Assembly (NCBI GenBank): GCA_022824945.1
Contig: JAJDYX010000005.1
Span: 1 to 64,000 of the forward strand
Origin: Candidatus Latescibacterota bacterium
Lineage (GTDB): Bacteria > Latescibacterota > UBA2968
Reading direction: 5' to 3'
Length of the DNA: 64,000 nucleotides
Positions 48,392 through 56,472 of the stretch are shown here, one piece after another. The notes beneath the pieces were generated by a model, which had not been told where the DNA came from, made no database searches, and was given only the letters and a program-made list of their open reading frames with translations. Each line of letters opens with the position of its first letter. The first letter of the stretch is position 1. Made by a program: the position numbers and the translations under genes.

Positions 48392-48576
48392 TCTCTCCCT
48401 TGTTCCTGACAGAATGCAAAATATTCCTCTATCGACTTTTGCATCTCTTCCCGGAGTTCCGTTACAGATGATCCATAGAACGTGATCACGTCATTGATAT
48501 TGATCACCGTTCCGTGAAATGCATCAATCTCAGGATCAAACACAACATTCCCGAGATACCCTTTGTATTCAATCAT
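48367..48576 (-). CDS. HicB-like antitoxin domain, C-terminally truncated
   Basis: 69 aa from the ATG at 48576 (MIEYKGYLGNVVFDPEIDAF). GTVININDVITFYGSSVTEL, REEMQKSIEEYFAFCQEQG match HicB-family proteins of the DUF1902-like/HicB type. Those usually continue with a short PEKPFSG segment and a DNA-binding ribbon-helix-helix to about 110 aa; here the frame ends in ERWSQC after overlapping the PIN gene start. No HicA partner is recognised upstream. Truncated remnant or rewired antitoxin for the PIN protein. Confidence 0.7.
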   Translation of the reverse strand: MIEYKGYLGNVVFDPEIDAFHGTVININDVITFYGSSVTELREEMQKSIEEYFAFCQEQGRECERWSQC

Positions 48577-48901
48577 GGCATAACCCCTGCATCCCCTATT
48601 CCCGAATACCGCGGTTGATTTCTCTCGTAACAAGACAAGCCTCACAAAGCATACTCAGAATTGCATATTCTTTCAAGTGCTTTTCTGGTGTGCGCTCAAA
48701 CTCTGGCTCTTGAGATCAGAGACTCAGCGGATATCTGAAAACGGTATTTGCGCTTGACGGGTGCATGGAAGGCACGTAGATTTTGTCCTACTGTGCGTCG
48801 CATTGAAAAACCATCATCTGGATCTCGGCCCCGTATTACAACTTACGGGACATGCTTTAAACATGCCGCGATGACAATCAAATGACAAACAAGGAGCAAA
48901 A
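48577..48901. other. Intergenic region with a degenerate REP-like unit
   Basis: No gene is supported on either strand. Bases 48818-48875 contain CTGGATCTCGGC and ATGCCGCGATGAC arms of the REP family seen at 11086 and 40184, with a longer and more irregular middle. The Shine-Dalgarno AAGGAG of the carboxypeptidase gene is at the right edge. Confidence 0.5.
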
Positions 48902-50416
48902 ATGGCCGATGTTAAATCCACATATCAGCAGCTAATCGCAGAAATAAAACAAATCTCCCTATTGGGATCCTGTGCCAGTGTATTGGGCTGGGACAAACAG
49001 ACCTACATGCCCAAAGGCGGAGCCGGACATCGCGCCGAGCAACTCGCATTGCTTAGCGGCATGATACACGAACGCGCAACCGCCCCTCAAATTGGCGACT
49101 GGCTCTCTGAAATAGAAAACAGCGACCTGATCTCCGACCCGCATTCCGAACCCGCAGTCAACGTACGAGAACTCCGCCGGGACTACGACCGGGCCATCAA
49201 ACTACCCCGCACCCTCGTCGAAGAACTCGCCCGCGTAGCCACCATCTCGCAGCAAGTATGGCGAGAAGCCCGCGAAAAATCCGACTACGCCCTGTTCCAA
49301 CCCCACCTCACAAAGATCCTCGAACTAAAACATCAACAAGTAAATGCGCTGAACACGGGCGAAACACCTTACGACACGCTCTTAGACGACTATGAACCCG
49401 GCGAAACCTCTGAAAATTTAACCCGCGTCTTCTCGGGCTTGCGCGATGAACTCGTCGAACTCGTGGGTGCAATCGCCGAATCCGGCAAAAAACCCGACGA
49501 AAATATCCTCACGCGCACATATCCCATAGACCAGCAAGAAGCATTTGGAAAAATCGCAGCCGCACAAATCGGTTTCAACTTTGACAACGGTCGCTTAGAC
49601 ATCACCACCCACCCATTCTGCAGCGGCATTGGACCGGGCGACACCCGCCTGACCACGCGGTATAACACAAACTTCTTTTCCGAATCATTCTTCAGCATCA
49701 TGCACGAAGCGGGCCATGGCATCTACGACCAGGGCTTAAACGACGAACACTACGGCACGCCCATGGGAGGCTCTATATCCCTGGGCATACACGAATCCCA
49801 ATCCCGTATGTGGGAAAACTTCGTCGGCCGCAGTGAGGCATTTTGGACACACTTCTACCCCAAAGCACAAACCGCATTCCCGGACGCACTGAGCGATGTA
49901 TCCGAACGCGACTTCTACGCCGCAGTCAACGCCGTCGCTCCCTCATATATCCGCGTAGAAGCCGACGAAGCCACGTACAACTTACACATCATGCTGCGCT
50001 TTGAACTCGAACAAGCACTGATCGATGGCGAGTTAAAAGCCGAAGATATCCCCGGCGTCTGGAACGAAACATTTGAAAAATATCTGGGAATCACCCCCCC
50101 GGACGATGCCCAGGGGTGTTTGCAAGACATACACTGGAGCGGAGGAGGGATAGGGTACTTTCCAACATACTCTTTGGGCAACTTGTACGCCGCGCAATTC
50201 TTTGAACAAGCGCGCCAGGACGTGGGCGACCTGAACGCACAATTTGCCGAAGGCGTATTTGAACCTCTGAAAAACTGGCTAACCGAAAAAATCTATTCGC
50301 AAGGACAGCGCTACCGCGCAAATGAACTCATCGAAGTCGTAACCGGAAAACCCCTCAGCCATGAACCCTTAATGCGGCATCTGAGGGCAAAGTACGAACC
50401 GTTGTATGGGATTTAG
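48902..50416 (+). CDS. Carboxypeptidase M32 (thermostable carboxypeptidase Taq family)
   Basis: 504 aa, typical length. The zinc motif MHEAGHGIYDQG (HExxH) lies near residue 267, with the downstream glutamate in HESQSRMWENFVGRS. GSCASVLGWDKQTYMPKGGA at the N-terminus and HWSGGGIGYFPTYSLGNLYA near the C-terminus are diagnostic for M32. It removes C-terminal amino acids; cytoplasmic. Strong AAGGAG before the ATG. Monocistronic. Confidence 0.95.
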   Translation: MADVKSTYQQLIAEIKQISLLGSCASVLGWDKQTYMPKGGAGHRAEQLALLSGMIHERATAPQIGDWLSEIENSDLISDPHSEPAVNVRELRRDYDRAIKLPRTLVEELARVATISQQVWREAREKSDYALFQPHLTKILELKHQQVNALNTGETPYDTLLDDYEPGETSENLTRVFSGLRDELVELVGAIAESGKKPDENILTRTYPIDQQEAFGKIAAAQIGFNFDNGRLDITTHPFCSGIGPGDTRLTTRYNTNFFSESFFSIMHEAGHGIYDQGLNDEHYGTPMGGSISLGIHESQSRMWENFVGRSEAFWTHFYPKAQTAFPDALSDVSERDFYAAVNAVAPSYIRVEADEATYNLHIMLRFELEQALIDGELKAEDIPGVWNETFEKYLGITPPDDAQGCLQDIHWSGGGIGYFPTYSLGNLYAAQFFEQARQDVGDLNAQFAEGVFEPLKNWLTEKIYSQGQRYRANELIEVVTGKPLSHEPLMRHLRAKYEPLYGI

Positions 50417-50526
50417 GGAATAGCAAAGACGGATCGCGGATTAAACGGATTGAAGGATGACGCAGATTAAAGGCGAGAGGCTGGGACTGGTTATGTGGTC
50501 GTCTCACGTCTTACGTTTCACCTGGA

Positions 50527-51477
50527 ATGGAGCAACCATTGAACACACAACCCATAATCTTAGACACCGACCCAGGCGTGGATGACGCGCTGGCAATCAT
50601 GCTCGCCCTGGGTTCCTCAGAACTCAATGTAATGGGCATCTGCACCGTAAGTGGCAACGTCCCTCTCAACACCGGCACGCGCAATGCACAGGGATTATTG
50701 CAACTATTGGACTGCCCGGAAATACCCGTCTTTGCAGGTGCGGACCTGCCCTTAAAACGCGACCCCGTATTCGCCACCGAAGTCCATGGCGAAAGCGGCA
50801 TGGGACAAGCCGTATTGCCAGAACCATCTCGTGATGTAAAAGGCGACGCCGTCGAATTCCTCGTACAAACCCTATCCGATCAACCCGGCGAAATCACAAT
50901 AATAGCCGTTGGACCCCTGACAAATCTGGCACTGGTCGAACAACGCCAGCCTGGAACACTTCAAAAAGCCAAACAGGTCATTGTCATGGGCGGAGCCATT
51001 GCAGAAACCGGCAACTCAACACCCGTAGCAGAATTCAATTTTTACGCCGACCCGCACGCTGCACACACAGTCGTACATTCCGGTGCCGCACTCCTGATCG
51101 TACCATTAGATGCAACGCGTCAGGTAAAACTATCCGAAACGGATATCGAAAACCAAATCGCACCCATGAAAACAGTCGCATCTCAATTCGTCGTCGATGC
51201 CGTCCAAAACGTATTCGCCCTCTATCGACAACTCGGACGCGAGCCAATCGTGTACCTGCACGACCCCCTCGCCGTAGGCGCGGCTATCGCGCCCGAACTC
51301 CTCCGCGCAGAAACCCTGTACATCGACATAGAAACAACGGGCGACCTCACCCTGGGCCAGGTCGTCACAGACCGCCGCGGCCTGCCCTCACCCTATCGTC
51401 TCGGAACACCCGTCGATTGTGCGATGCACGTCAATACCGAAGCATTTTTGTCTCTATTTCTGAAACGGATTTTTTAA
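50527..51477 (+). CDS. Nucleoside hydrolase (inosine-uridine preferring family)
   Basis: 316 aa. IILDTDPGVDDALAIMLAL at residues 10-28 is the aspartate cluster that binds calcium. VIVMGGAIAETGNSTPVAEF and NFYADPHAAH are typical, and VYLHDPLAVGAAI carries the final aspartate/histidine region. It hydrolyses the N-glycosidic bond of nucleosides for salvage. The ATG at 50527 has only a weak ribosome-binding site. A convergent rsgA gene ends 4 bp after its stop. Confidence 0.92.
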   Translation: MEQPLNTQPIILDTDPGVDDALAIMLALGSSELNVMGICTVSGNVPLNTGTRNAQGLLQLLDCPEIPVFAGADLPLKRDPVFATEVHGESGMGQAVLPEPSRDVKGDAVEFLVQTLSDQPGEITIIAVGPLTNLALVEQRQPGTLQKAKQVIVMGGAIAETGNSTPVAEFNFYADPHAAHTVVHSGAALLIVPLDATRQVKLSETDIENQIAPMKTVASQFVVDAVQNVFALYRQLGREPIVYLHDPLAVGAAIAPELLRAETLYIDIETTGDLTLGQVVTDRRGLPSPYRLGTPVDCAMHVNTEAFLSLFLKRIF

Positions 51478-51481
51478 ATAC

Positions 51482-52447
51482 CTAAGGCCTCTCCCGCAGC
51501 CTCAAATAGCTCTCGTAGCGTTGACGTGCGATCCCGCCATCATCCACAGCCGTCCTCACCGCGCAATTGGGTTCGTGGACATGCGAACAATCGCGAAAGC
51601 GACAACCGTCGAGAAACGGGTAAAAATCTCGAAAAAGAACGGGAATATTCTCGGGACTTATATCGTACAGATAAAACTCTCGAACACCGGGCATATCGCC
51701 GACAAATCCCCCCTTATCGAGCGCGACCAATTCCGTATGGGTCGTCGTATGTATGCCCTCGCCCGTAGCTTTGCTAACAGGGCCTGTACGCAATTGTAAC
51801 CCGGGTTGCAACCAATTGAGCAAACTCGACTTCCCAACGCCAGAAGCCCCCATAAAAAGGGTAATTTTCCCGCGCAGAAGATCGTAAAACGCCTCTTTAC
51901 CCGCATCGGAAACAATACTGGTATAAACCACGGGATATCCCATCGCCCTGTACGGATCCATAACCCGATCTGCCCATGCCTCATCGGCGAGATCGAGCTT
52001 ATTGAGACACAGTGACACGGATATCTGCTGCCACTCTGCAATACCTATCATGCGATCCAGCAAAATCCAATCCGGAACTGGCTCCCCCGCAGAAATAATG
52101 GGGACAACCTGATCGACATTCGCAGCTAAAAGTTGCTCCCTATAAGACCCACCAGATGCGCGCCGAGAAACCTTATTACTGCGAGGACACACCTCGCGGA
52201 TCATACCCCTATTATCGGCACCCTCGGAAAAAATCACGTGATCCCCAACCGCAACCGGATCAATCACCCGCACCCGCCTGACCGACTGCACGCGGCGGCG
52301 GCGCGAACCCGGCGCTGCTTCGGGATATTCGAGCTGTTTCCGCAAACGAGTCGAAAGCGCGCACATCACCACGCGATCGGCAGTCTGGACGACATAATGG
52401 CCGAGATGGTGGCGGATAACAGTACCTTCATTGGCAGATTTAGCCAT
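51482..52447 (-). CDS. rsgA: Ribosome small subunit-dependent GTPase A
   Basis: 321 aa. An N-terminal OB fold (EGTVIRHHLGHYVVQTADRV) precedes a circularly permuted GTPase: G4 LCLNKLDLADEAW comes before G1 GASGVGKSSLLNWL and G3 DMPGVREF. The C-terminal zinc domain is CRFRDCSHVHEPNCAV. It acts in late 30S maturation. A basic insertion, PGSRRRRVQSVRRVR, lies in the OB domain. Single gene. Confidence 0.96.
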   Translation of the reverse strand: MAKSANEGTVIRHHLGHYVVQTADRVVMCALSTRLRKQLEYPEAAPGSRRRRVQSVRRVRVIDPVAVGDHVIFSEGADNRGMIREVCPRSNKVSRRASGGSYREQLLAANVDQVVPIISAGEPVPDWILLDRMIGIAEWQQISVSLCLNKLDLADEAWADRVMDPYRAMGYPVVYTSIVSDAGKEAFYDLLRGKITLFMGASGVGKSSLLNWLQPGLQLRTGPVSKATGEGIHTTTHTELVALDKGGFVGDMPGVREFYLYDISPENIPVLFRDFYPFLDGCRFRDCSHVHEPNCAVRTAVDDGGIARQRYESYLRLRERP

Positions 52448-52614
52448 ATCTCAACAATCAAACTAAAGGGCCTTCCCACTGTGATGAACGCCCCATAATA
52501 ACGCCCGCTATATGTACTTGTCAAGCACTGTAGCCTATGCAAACGGGTTGACTTTTAACGGGGTTTTCTTCATATTTCCCCGACATTTACAGGCTTATAA
52601 AAAAAGGGGAAATA

Positions 52615-53364
52615 ATGAAACACGACCTCAGCCCATTTTTATCTAACTGGGATTTTGACCCCACCGATATTTGTGTACGCAAAATTCGGGGTCTGGACGG
52701 ACGGGAAAAATTGCAAGTACGCCTCGACCTGGGCTTAATGCAGATGGAAATGAACGACCGGCCTGACGGAAAGTGTATGGACGGTCATTTTTCATTGCTG
52801 GACTACTATTTAGACCAACTCGAAACCGAACAAGCTCAATCTGGCACAGATGAGAATTTTTATCTCGACAGAGATGCATGCATCGAATTGAGTCAAGAGG
52901 GATTGTTATTTTACCATCGTTATGTTTGTCTGATGCGGTTGGGCGATTTTGAAGCCGTCGTACGCGACACCGCCCACAATCTGGCACTTCTGGATCTTGT
53001 GAGGGCTTATGCCGAAGATGAAGAAGATCGAAAAATATTTGAACACTATCGGCCTTATGTACTCATGATTCACACCCGTGCGCGCGGTGAAATTTGTTTG
53101 CAGAAAGGCGATTATTCCGGTGCCCTGAATCACATTGAAGAAGGAATCGACAAAATTCAAACATGTGTGGTAAATTCTGGCATTGAAGCAGACGAAGAGA
53201 TCGAAGCCCTTTCGGAATGGGCCGAAGAAATAGAACGCGATCGTCCAATCACCTTACAACAAAAACTGGCACAAAAACTCCAAAAAGCCATTGCCGAAGA
53301 GCGATATGAACAAGCGGCTCGATTGAGAGACAGGCTCAGTTCCCTGGAACAAAACAACTTGTGA
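52615..53364 (+). CDS. Protein with C-terminal UVR motif
   Basis: 249 aa. LQKAIAEERYEQAARLRDRL near the C-terminus (about 221-240) is a UVR motif, as in UvrB/UvrC and McsA, where it mediates protein contacts. The middle (residues about 85-190) is helical and TPR-like (YRPYVLMIHTRARGEICLQK, GDYSGALNHIEEGIDKI). The N-terminal part (PTDICVRKIRGLDGREKLQV, DLGLMQMEMNDRPDGK) is conserved in similar proteins of other phyla. Function unknown. AAGGGGAAA precedes the ATG; a terminator follows. Confidence 0.8.
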   Translation: MKHDLSPFLSNWDFDPTDICVRKIRGLDGREKLQVRLDLGLMQMEMNDRPDGKCMDGHFSLLDYYLDQLETEQAQSGTDENFYLDRDACIELSQEGLLFYHRYVCLMRLGDFEAVVRDTAHNLALLDLVRAYAEDEEDRKIFEHYRPYVLMIHTRARGEICLQKGDYSGALNHIEEGIDKIQTCVVNSGIEADEEIEALSEWAEEIERDRPITLQQKLAQKLQKAIAEERYEQAARLRDRLSSLEQNNL

Positions 53365-53391
53365 AAACTGCAACCTGAACATCACAACACA

Positions 53392-53438
53392 AAAATCCTG
53401 ATTCTAAACACCGGTGTGCTTCTGAATCGGGATTTTTT
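53392..53438 (+). terminator. Rho-independent terminator after the UVR-motif gene
   Basis: AAATCCTGATTC pairs with GAATCGGGATTT, with one mismatch, around a 19-nt loop that itself contains CACCGGTG. A T run follows. The next gene's preferred start lies 23 bp beyond. Confidence 0.8.
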
Positions 53439-53460
53439 GTATAAAGGCAGAGGGAAAGAA

Positions 53461-54696
53461 GTGGGCTATGAATGGACCATAATCAGACGACACCTCTTCA
53501 GCGTTGGTCGTCGCATGGGATTAACCACAATCATTGCCATCATCGGTGTCGGGCTGGGCGTTGGGGCACTCGTCATCACCCTGTCGGTAATGAATGGCTA
53601 TGCAGACATGATTTTTGATCGCCAGGTGGGCATAAATCCCCATATAACCGTGCGGCGTCCGTACAGCGAACGCATCGAAAATTACGCACCTATCGTCCAA
53701 TTGCTCGAAAAACATCCCGAAGTAGTCGGCGCCAATCCCGTAATAGAAACAGAAGGTTATATATTGAGCAGGGTCAAAGATGTGGGACCTGTCACATCGG
53801 GCGTCCTGGTGCGGGGAGTAGATCCTATTGTAAAAAGCAGCGACATCGTCCATCACATAACCGAAGGAAAAATGGAATTAGCCCGCATAGAAGGCAACAC
53901 CTTTGGAATCGTAATAGGCAAAACACTCGCCGAAAAATTGGGCGCCTCCACAGGATCAAAAATTCGCCTCTTGGTCGCCCCGAAAGACCTCACCACAGCC
54001 CGTATGCCCCCCCTTCGCCAATATGTGATAACCGGCATTTTTGAAACGGGATTTTACGAATTTGACGCCTCACTAATCTACATATCCCTCGCGGCTGCAC
54101 AACGGGACCTGCAATGGGGCGACCTGGCGACTGGCATTCAAGTGCGCCTCGTCAATGCATTTGAAGCTGACCGCGTCAGCGTTGAATTGCGAGAGACATT
54201 AGTGAAAACGCATGCCGACCTGTTCCCCACATCGTGGATGTATGCTCAGGGCAATCTGTACGCGTGGATCTGGTTGCAAAAATGGGCGAGTTTCGTGGTC
54301 TTGAGCCTGATTGTAGTAGTCGCGGGATTCAATATCATCAGCATACTAACCATGGCCGTGAATGAACGCAGACGCGAAATTGGCATCTTAAAAGCAATGG
54401 GAGCAGCACCCAAAAGCATCGCCCAAATTTTTTCTCGAGAAGGCCTGATAATCGGAGCGAGCGGTGTATTATTGGGCAACATACTGGGCGGGGGCCTGTG
54501 CTGGATACAAAAGATCTATGCACCCATATCTCTTTCCGGCGATGTTTATTTTATCAATGCCCTCCCCGTAACCATAAACATACTGGACTTCGCGATGACC
54601 TCGGCACTCGCATTGTTATTATGCCTCGTATTTGCCCGTTGGCCCGCAAAACGAGCGGCAGCACTGGACCCCGTAGAAGCGATCAGATATGAATAA
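53461..54696 (+). CDS. ABC permease of the LolC/LolE family (first)
   Basis: About 411 aa from the GTG at 53461, chosen because GAGGGAAAG precedes it; an in-frame ATG at 53416 falls in the terminator hairpin. FtsX/LolE layout: one N-terminal helix (GLTTIIAIIGVGLGVGALVI), a large periplasmic MacB-like domain (residues about 45-270), then three helices (SFVVLSLIVVVAGFNIISIL, EGLIIGASGVLLGNILGG, ALALLLCLVFARWPAKRAA) ending in LDPVEAIRYE. It would extract lipoproteins from the inner membrane. Overlaps the second permease gene by 8 bp. No LolD ATPase is adjacent. Confidence 0.88.
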   Translation: MGYEWTIIRRHLFSVGRRMGLTTIIAIIGVGLGVGALVITLSVMNGYADMIFDRQVGINPHITVRRPYSERIENYAPIVQLLEKHPEVVGANPVIETEGYILSRVKDVGPVTSGVLVRGVDPIVKSSDIVHHITEGKMELARIEGNTFGIVIGKTLAEKLGASTGSKIRLLVAPKDLTTARMPPLRQYVITGIFETGFYEFDASLIYISLAAAQRDLQWGDLATGIQVRLVNAFEADRVSVELRETLVKTHADLFPTSWMYAQGNLYAWIWLQKWASFVVLSLIVVVAGFNIISILTMAVNERRREIGILKAMGAAPKSIAQIFSREGLIIGASGVLLGNILGGGLCWIQKIYAPISLSGDVYFINALPVTINILDFAMTSALALLLCLVFARWPAKRAAALDPVEAIRYE

Positions 54697-55960
54697 TACC
54701 TACGAATACTTCATCGCGCGACGATTTATGCGCGCCATACGTCGGCAGCGCCAGATATCGTTAACCGCGGCCATTGCTATTGCAGGCATAACCATTGGAG
54801 TTGCCGCCCTCGTCATTGTCCTGTCCGTTTTCAACGGCTTTTCGGCATTATTGTGGGACAGCCTCTTGAGTGTAAGCCCGCATATCATCGTGCAAAAACC
54901 CCATGCACAGCCCATGCCGCCCAACGAAGAACAAATCGAACAACTGGAAAAATTGGACCCTGTACGCGCAGCAGCACCTTTTATAGCGACCAAGGGATTC
55001 GCGCTTCGGCGTCCCCCCGGCGGCGAAATGATACAAGCTGGCGTAGCCGTGCGGGGAATAGACGCCGCACAATTGGCAAAAATCACAGACCTCAATGCGT
55101 ATTTATGGGCAGGTGACCTCGACTTGAATATTCAACCACCCGACCCGGATCAAATCACGCCCGCCACCAGACGCGCCAAAGTATATGGCACGGCCATTGG
55201 ACGCGTACTTGCAGACCGGCTCGGCGCAGTAATCGGCACCGAAATCATGCTGGGATTGGTCCCCAAAGAAGTCTTAATGGGGCAACAACCGCAATTGTGG
55301 CCCTACAAAGTAACCGCCATCTTTCACACGGGATTGGACGAACTCGACTCCGCACTCGCCTTTGTATCGCTCGAAGCGGCACAACGCGACCTGGGACAGC
55401 ACAGCCAGATCTCGGGCATCCAGATTCGGCTCGCCGAGCCATTTGAAGCACACCACATCGCACCCACCCTTGCCACAGGAACAGAATTTGACGTCATAAC
55501 CTGGATGGACACCCACCGCAACTTATATGCGTCCATTCGCCTGGAAAAATTGTTTAGCTCTCTGGTACTATGTCTCATTGTAATGGTAGCCGGATTCAAT
55601 ATCATCAGCATTTTGACCATGACAGTAGGCGATAGACAGCGCGACATCGGCATATTAAAAGCAATGGGAGCAACGCCGCGTTCAATTGGCAAAATCTTTA
55701 CATTCAAAGGACTGGGCGTTGGCCTGACAGGCGTCGTTTTGGGCAATGCGCTTGGCTATATCCTGTGCTGGTCACAACAGACATTTGAATGGATCAAACT
55801 ACCCGGTCAAATTTACATCATCCAGGCACTGCCTGTAAAAATGCTCGCCATTGATTTTGCATACATCTCCCTCGCATCTGTGGGATTATGCTTTGCATTC
55901 GCGCTCTTGCCCGCCCGCAAAGCCGCCTCACTCGCGCCCGTTGTGGCATTGAGAGAATAA
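54689..55960 (+). CDS. ABC permease of the LolC/LolE family (second)
   Basis: 423 aa, same layout as its neighbour: helix 1 SLTAAIAIAGITIGVAALVI, a periplasmic domain, then LFSSLVLCLIVMVAGFNIIS and two more helices, ending ARKAASLAPVVALRE. Both proteins carry the matching NIISILTM-V-(G/N)-(D/E)-R-(Q/R)-R-(D/E)-IGILKAMGA segment, the cytoplasmic coupling helix for the ATPase. They are likely the two halves of a LolCE heterodimer arising by duplication. Translationally coupled to the first gene. Confidence 0.9.
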   Translation: MNNTYEYFIARRFMRAIRRQRQISLTAAIAIAGITIGVAALVIVLSVFNGFSALLWDSLLSVSPHIIVQKPHAQPMPPNEEQIEQLEKLDPVRAAAPFIATKGFALRRPPGGEMIQAGVAVRGIDAAQLAKITDLNAYLWAGDLDLNIQPPDPDQITPATRRAKVYGTAIGRVLADRLGAVIGTEIMLGLVPKEVLMGQQPQLWPYKVTAIFHTGLDELDSALAFVSLEAAQRDLGQHSQISGIQIRLAEPFEAHHIAPTLATGTEFDVITWMDTHRNLYASIRLEKLFSSLVLCLIVMVAGFNIISILTMTVGDRQRDIGILKAMGATPRSIGKIFTFKGLGVGLTGVVLGNALGYILCWSQQTFEWIKLPGQIYIIQALPVKMLAIDFAYISLASVGLCFAFALLPARKAASLAPVVALRE

Positions 55961-55967
55961 CCACACC

Positions 55968-56435
55968 ATGCAAAAACTAAATTTTCCAACCTCATCCACT
56001 TATGACATCGCAAACCGCGACGGATGCGACCTGATCTTAGACCCCCTCCGTCAAAAATACGTGGTATTAACCCCCGAAGAATGGGTGCGTCAGAACTTTG
56101 TGCGATACTTAATCGAAGGACTCGGCTATCCGCAGGGACGCACCGCAATCGAAACCGGATTTGTATTTCAGGGCATGCAGTGTCGCGCCGACGTACTCGT
56201 ATATGACACAAAAGGAAAAGCACTGTTAATGGCGGAATGCAAAGCCCCCGAAGTAAAAATCACCCAACAGGTCTTTGACCAGATCGGGCGATACAATACA
56301 GTCGTACAGGCCACCTACCTCATTGTGACAAATGGACTGCAGCATTATTGCTGTGCAATTGATCGAAAAAACAACTCCTATCGCTTCATAGACACACTGC
56401 CGCGATACGAGGACATCGTAAAAAAACGCGAATAG
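55968..56435 (+). CDS. HsdR_N-type (PD-(D/E)xK-like) protein
   Basis: 155 aa, 7 bp after the second permease. It matches the stand-alone 'type I restriction enzyme R protein N-terminus' family. LTPEEWVRQNFVRYLIEGLG is followed by the nuclease-fold core RADVLVYDTKGKALLMAECK, with D...E-x-K residues, then DQIGRYNTVVQATYLIVTNG. Despite the family name, such short proteins have no helicase and are not restriction enzymes by themselves. Function unknown; its place after lolCE is probably incidental or shared transcription. Confidence 0.82.
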   Translation: MQKLNFPTSSTYDIANRDGCDLILDPLRQKYVVLTPEEWVRQNFVRYLIEGLGYPQGRTAIETGFVFQGMQCRADVLVYDTKGKALLMAECKAPEVKITQQVFDQIGRYNTVVQATYLIVTNGLQHYCCAIDRKNNSYRFIDTLPRYEDIVKKRE

Positions 56436-56472
56436 GTTGATTTGTACATTCGTTGATTCTCCAGGAGGTTAC

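Noticed and set aside
48577..48901. HicA toxin gene upstream of the HicB-like gene
   Set aside because: No frame on either strand shows the short HicA pattern with its conserved G-S-H motif.
53416..53460. ATG at 53416 as start of the first LolC/E permease
   Set aside because: The first codons would be part of a terminator hairpin and have no family similarity; GTG at 53461 has a clear ribosome-binding site.
55968..56435. Missing HsdR of the type I system at 1.6-4.1 kb
   Set aside because: It is only the nuclease-fold N-terminal family (155 aa), lacks helicase motifs, and lies 52 kb away in an unrelated operon.
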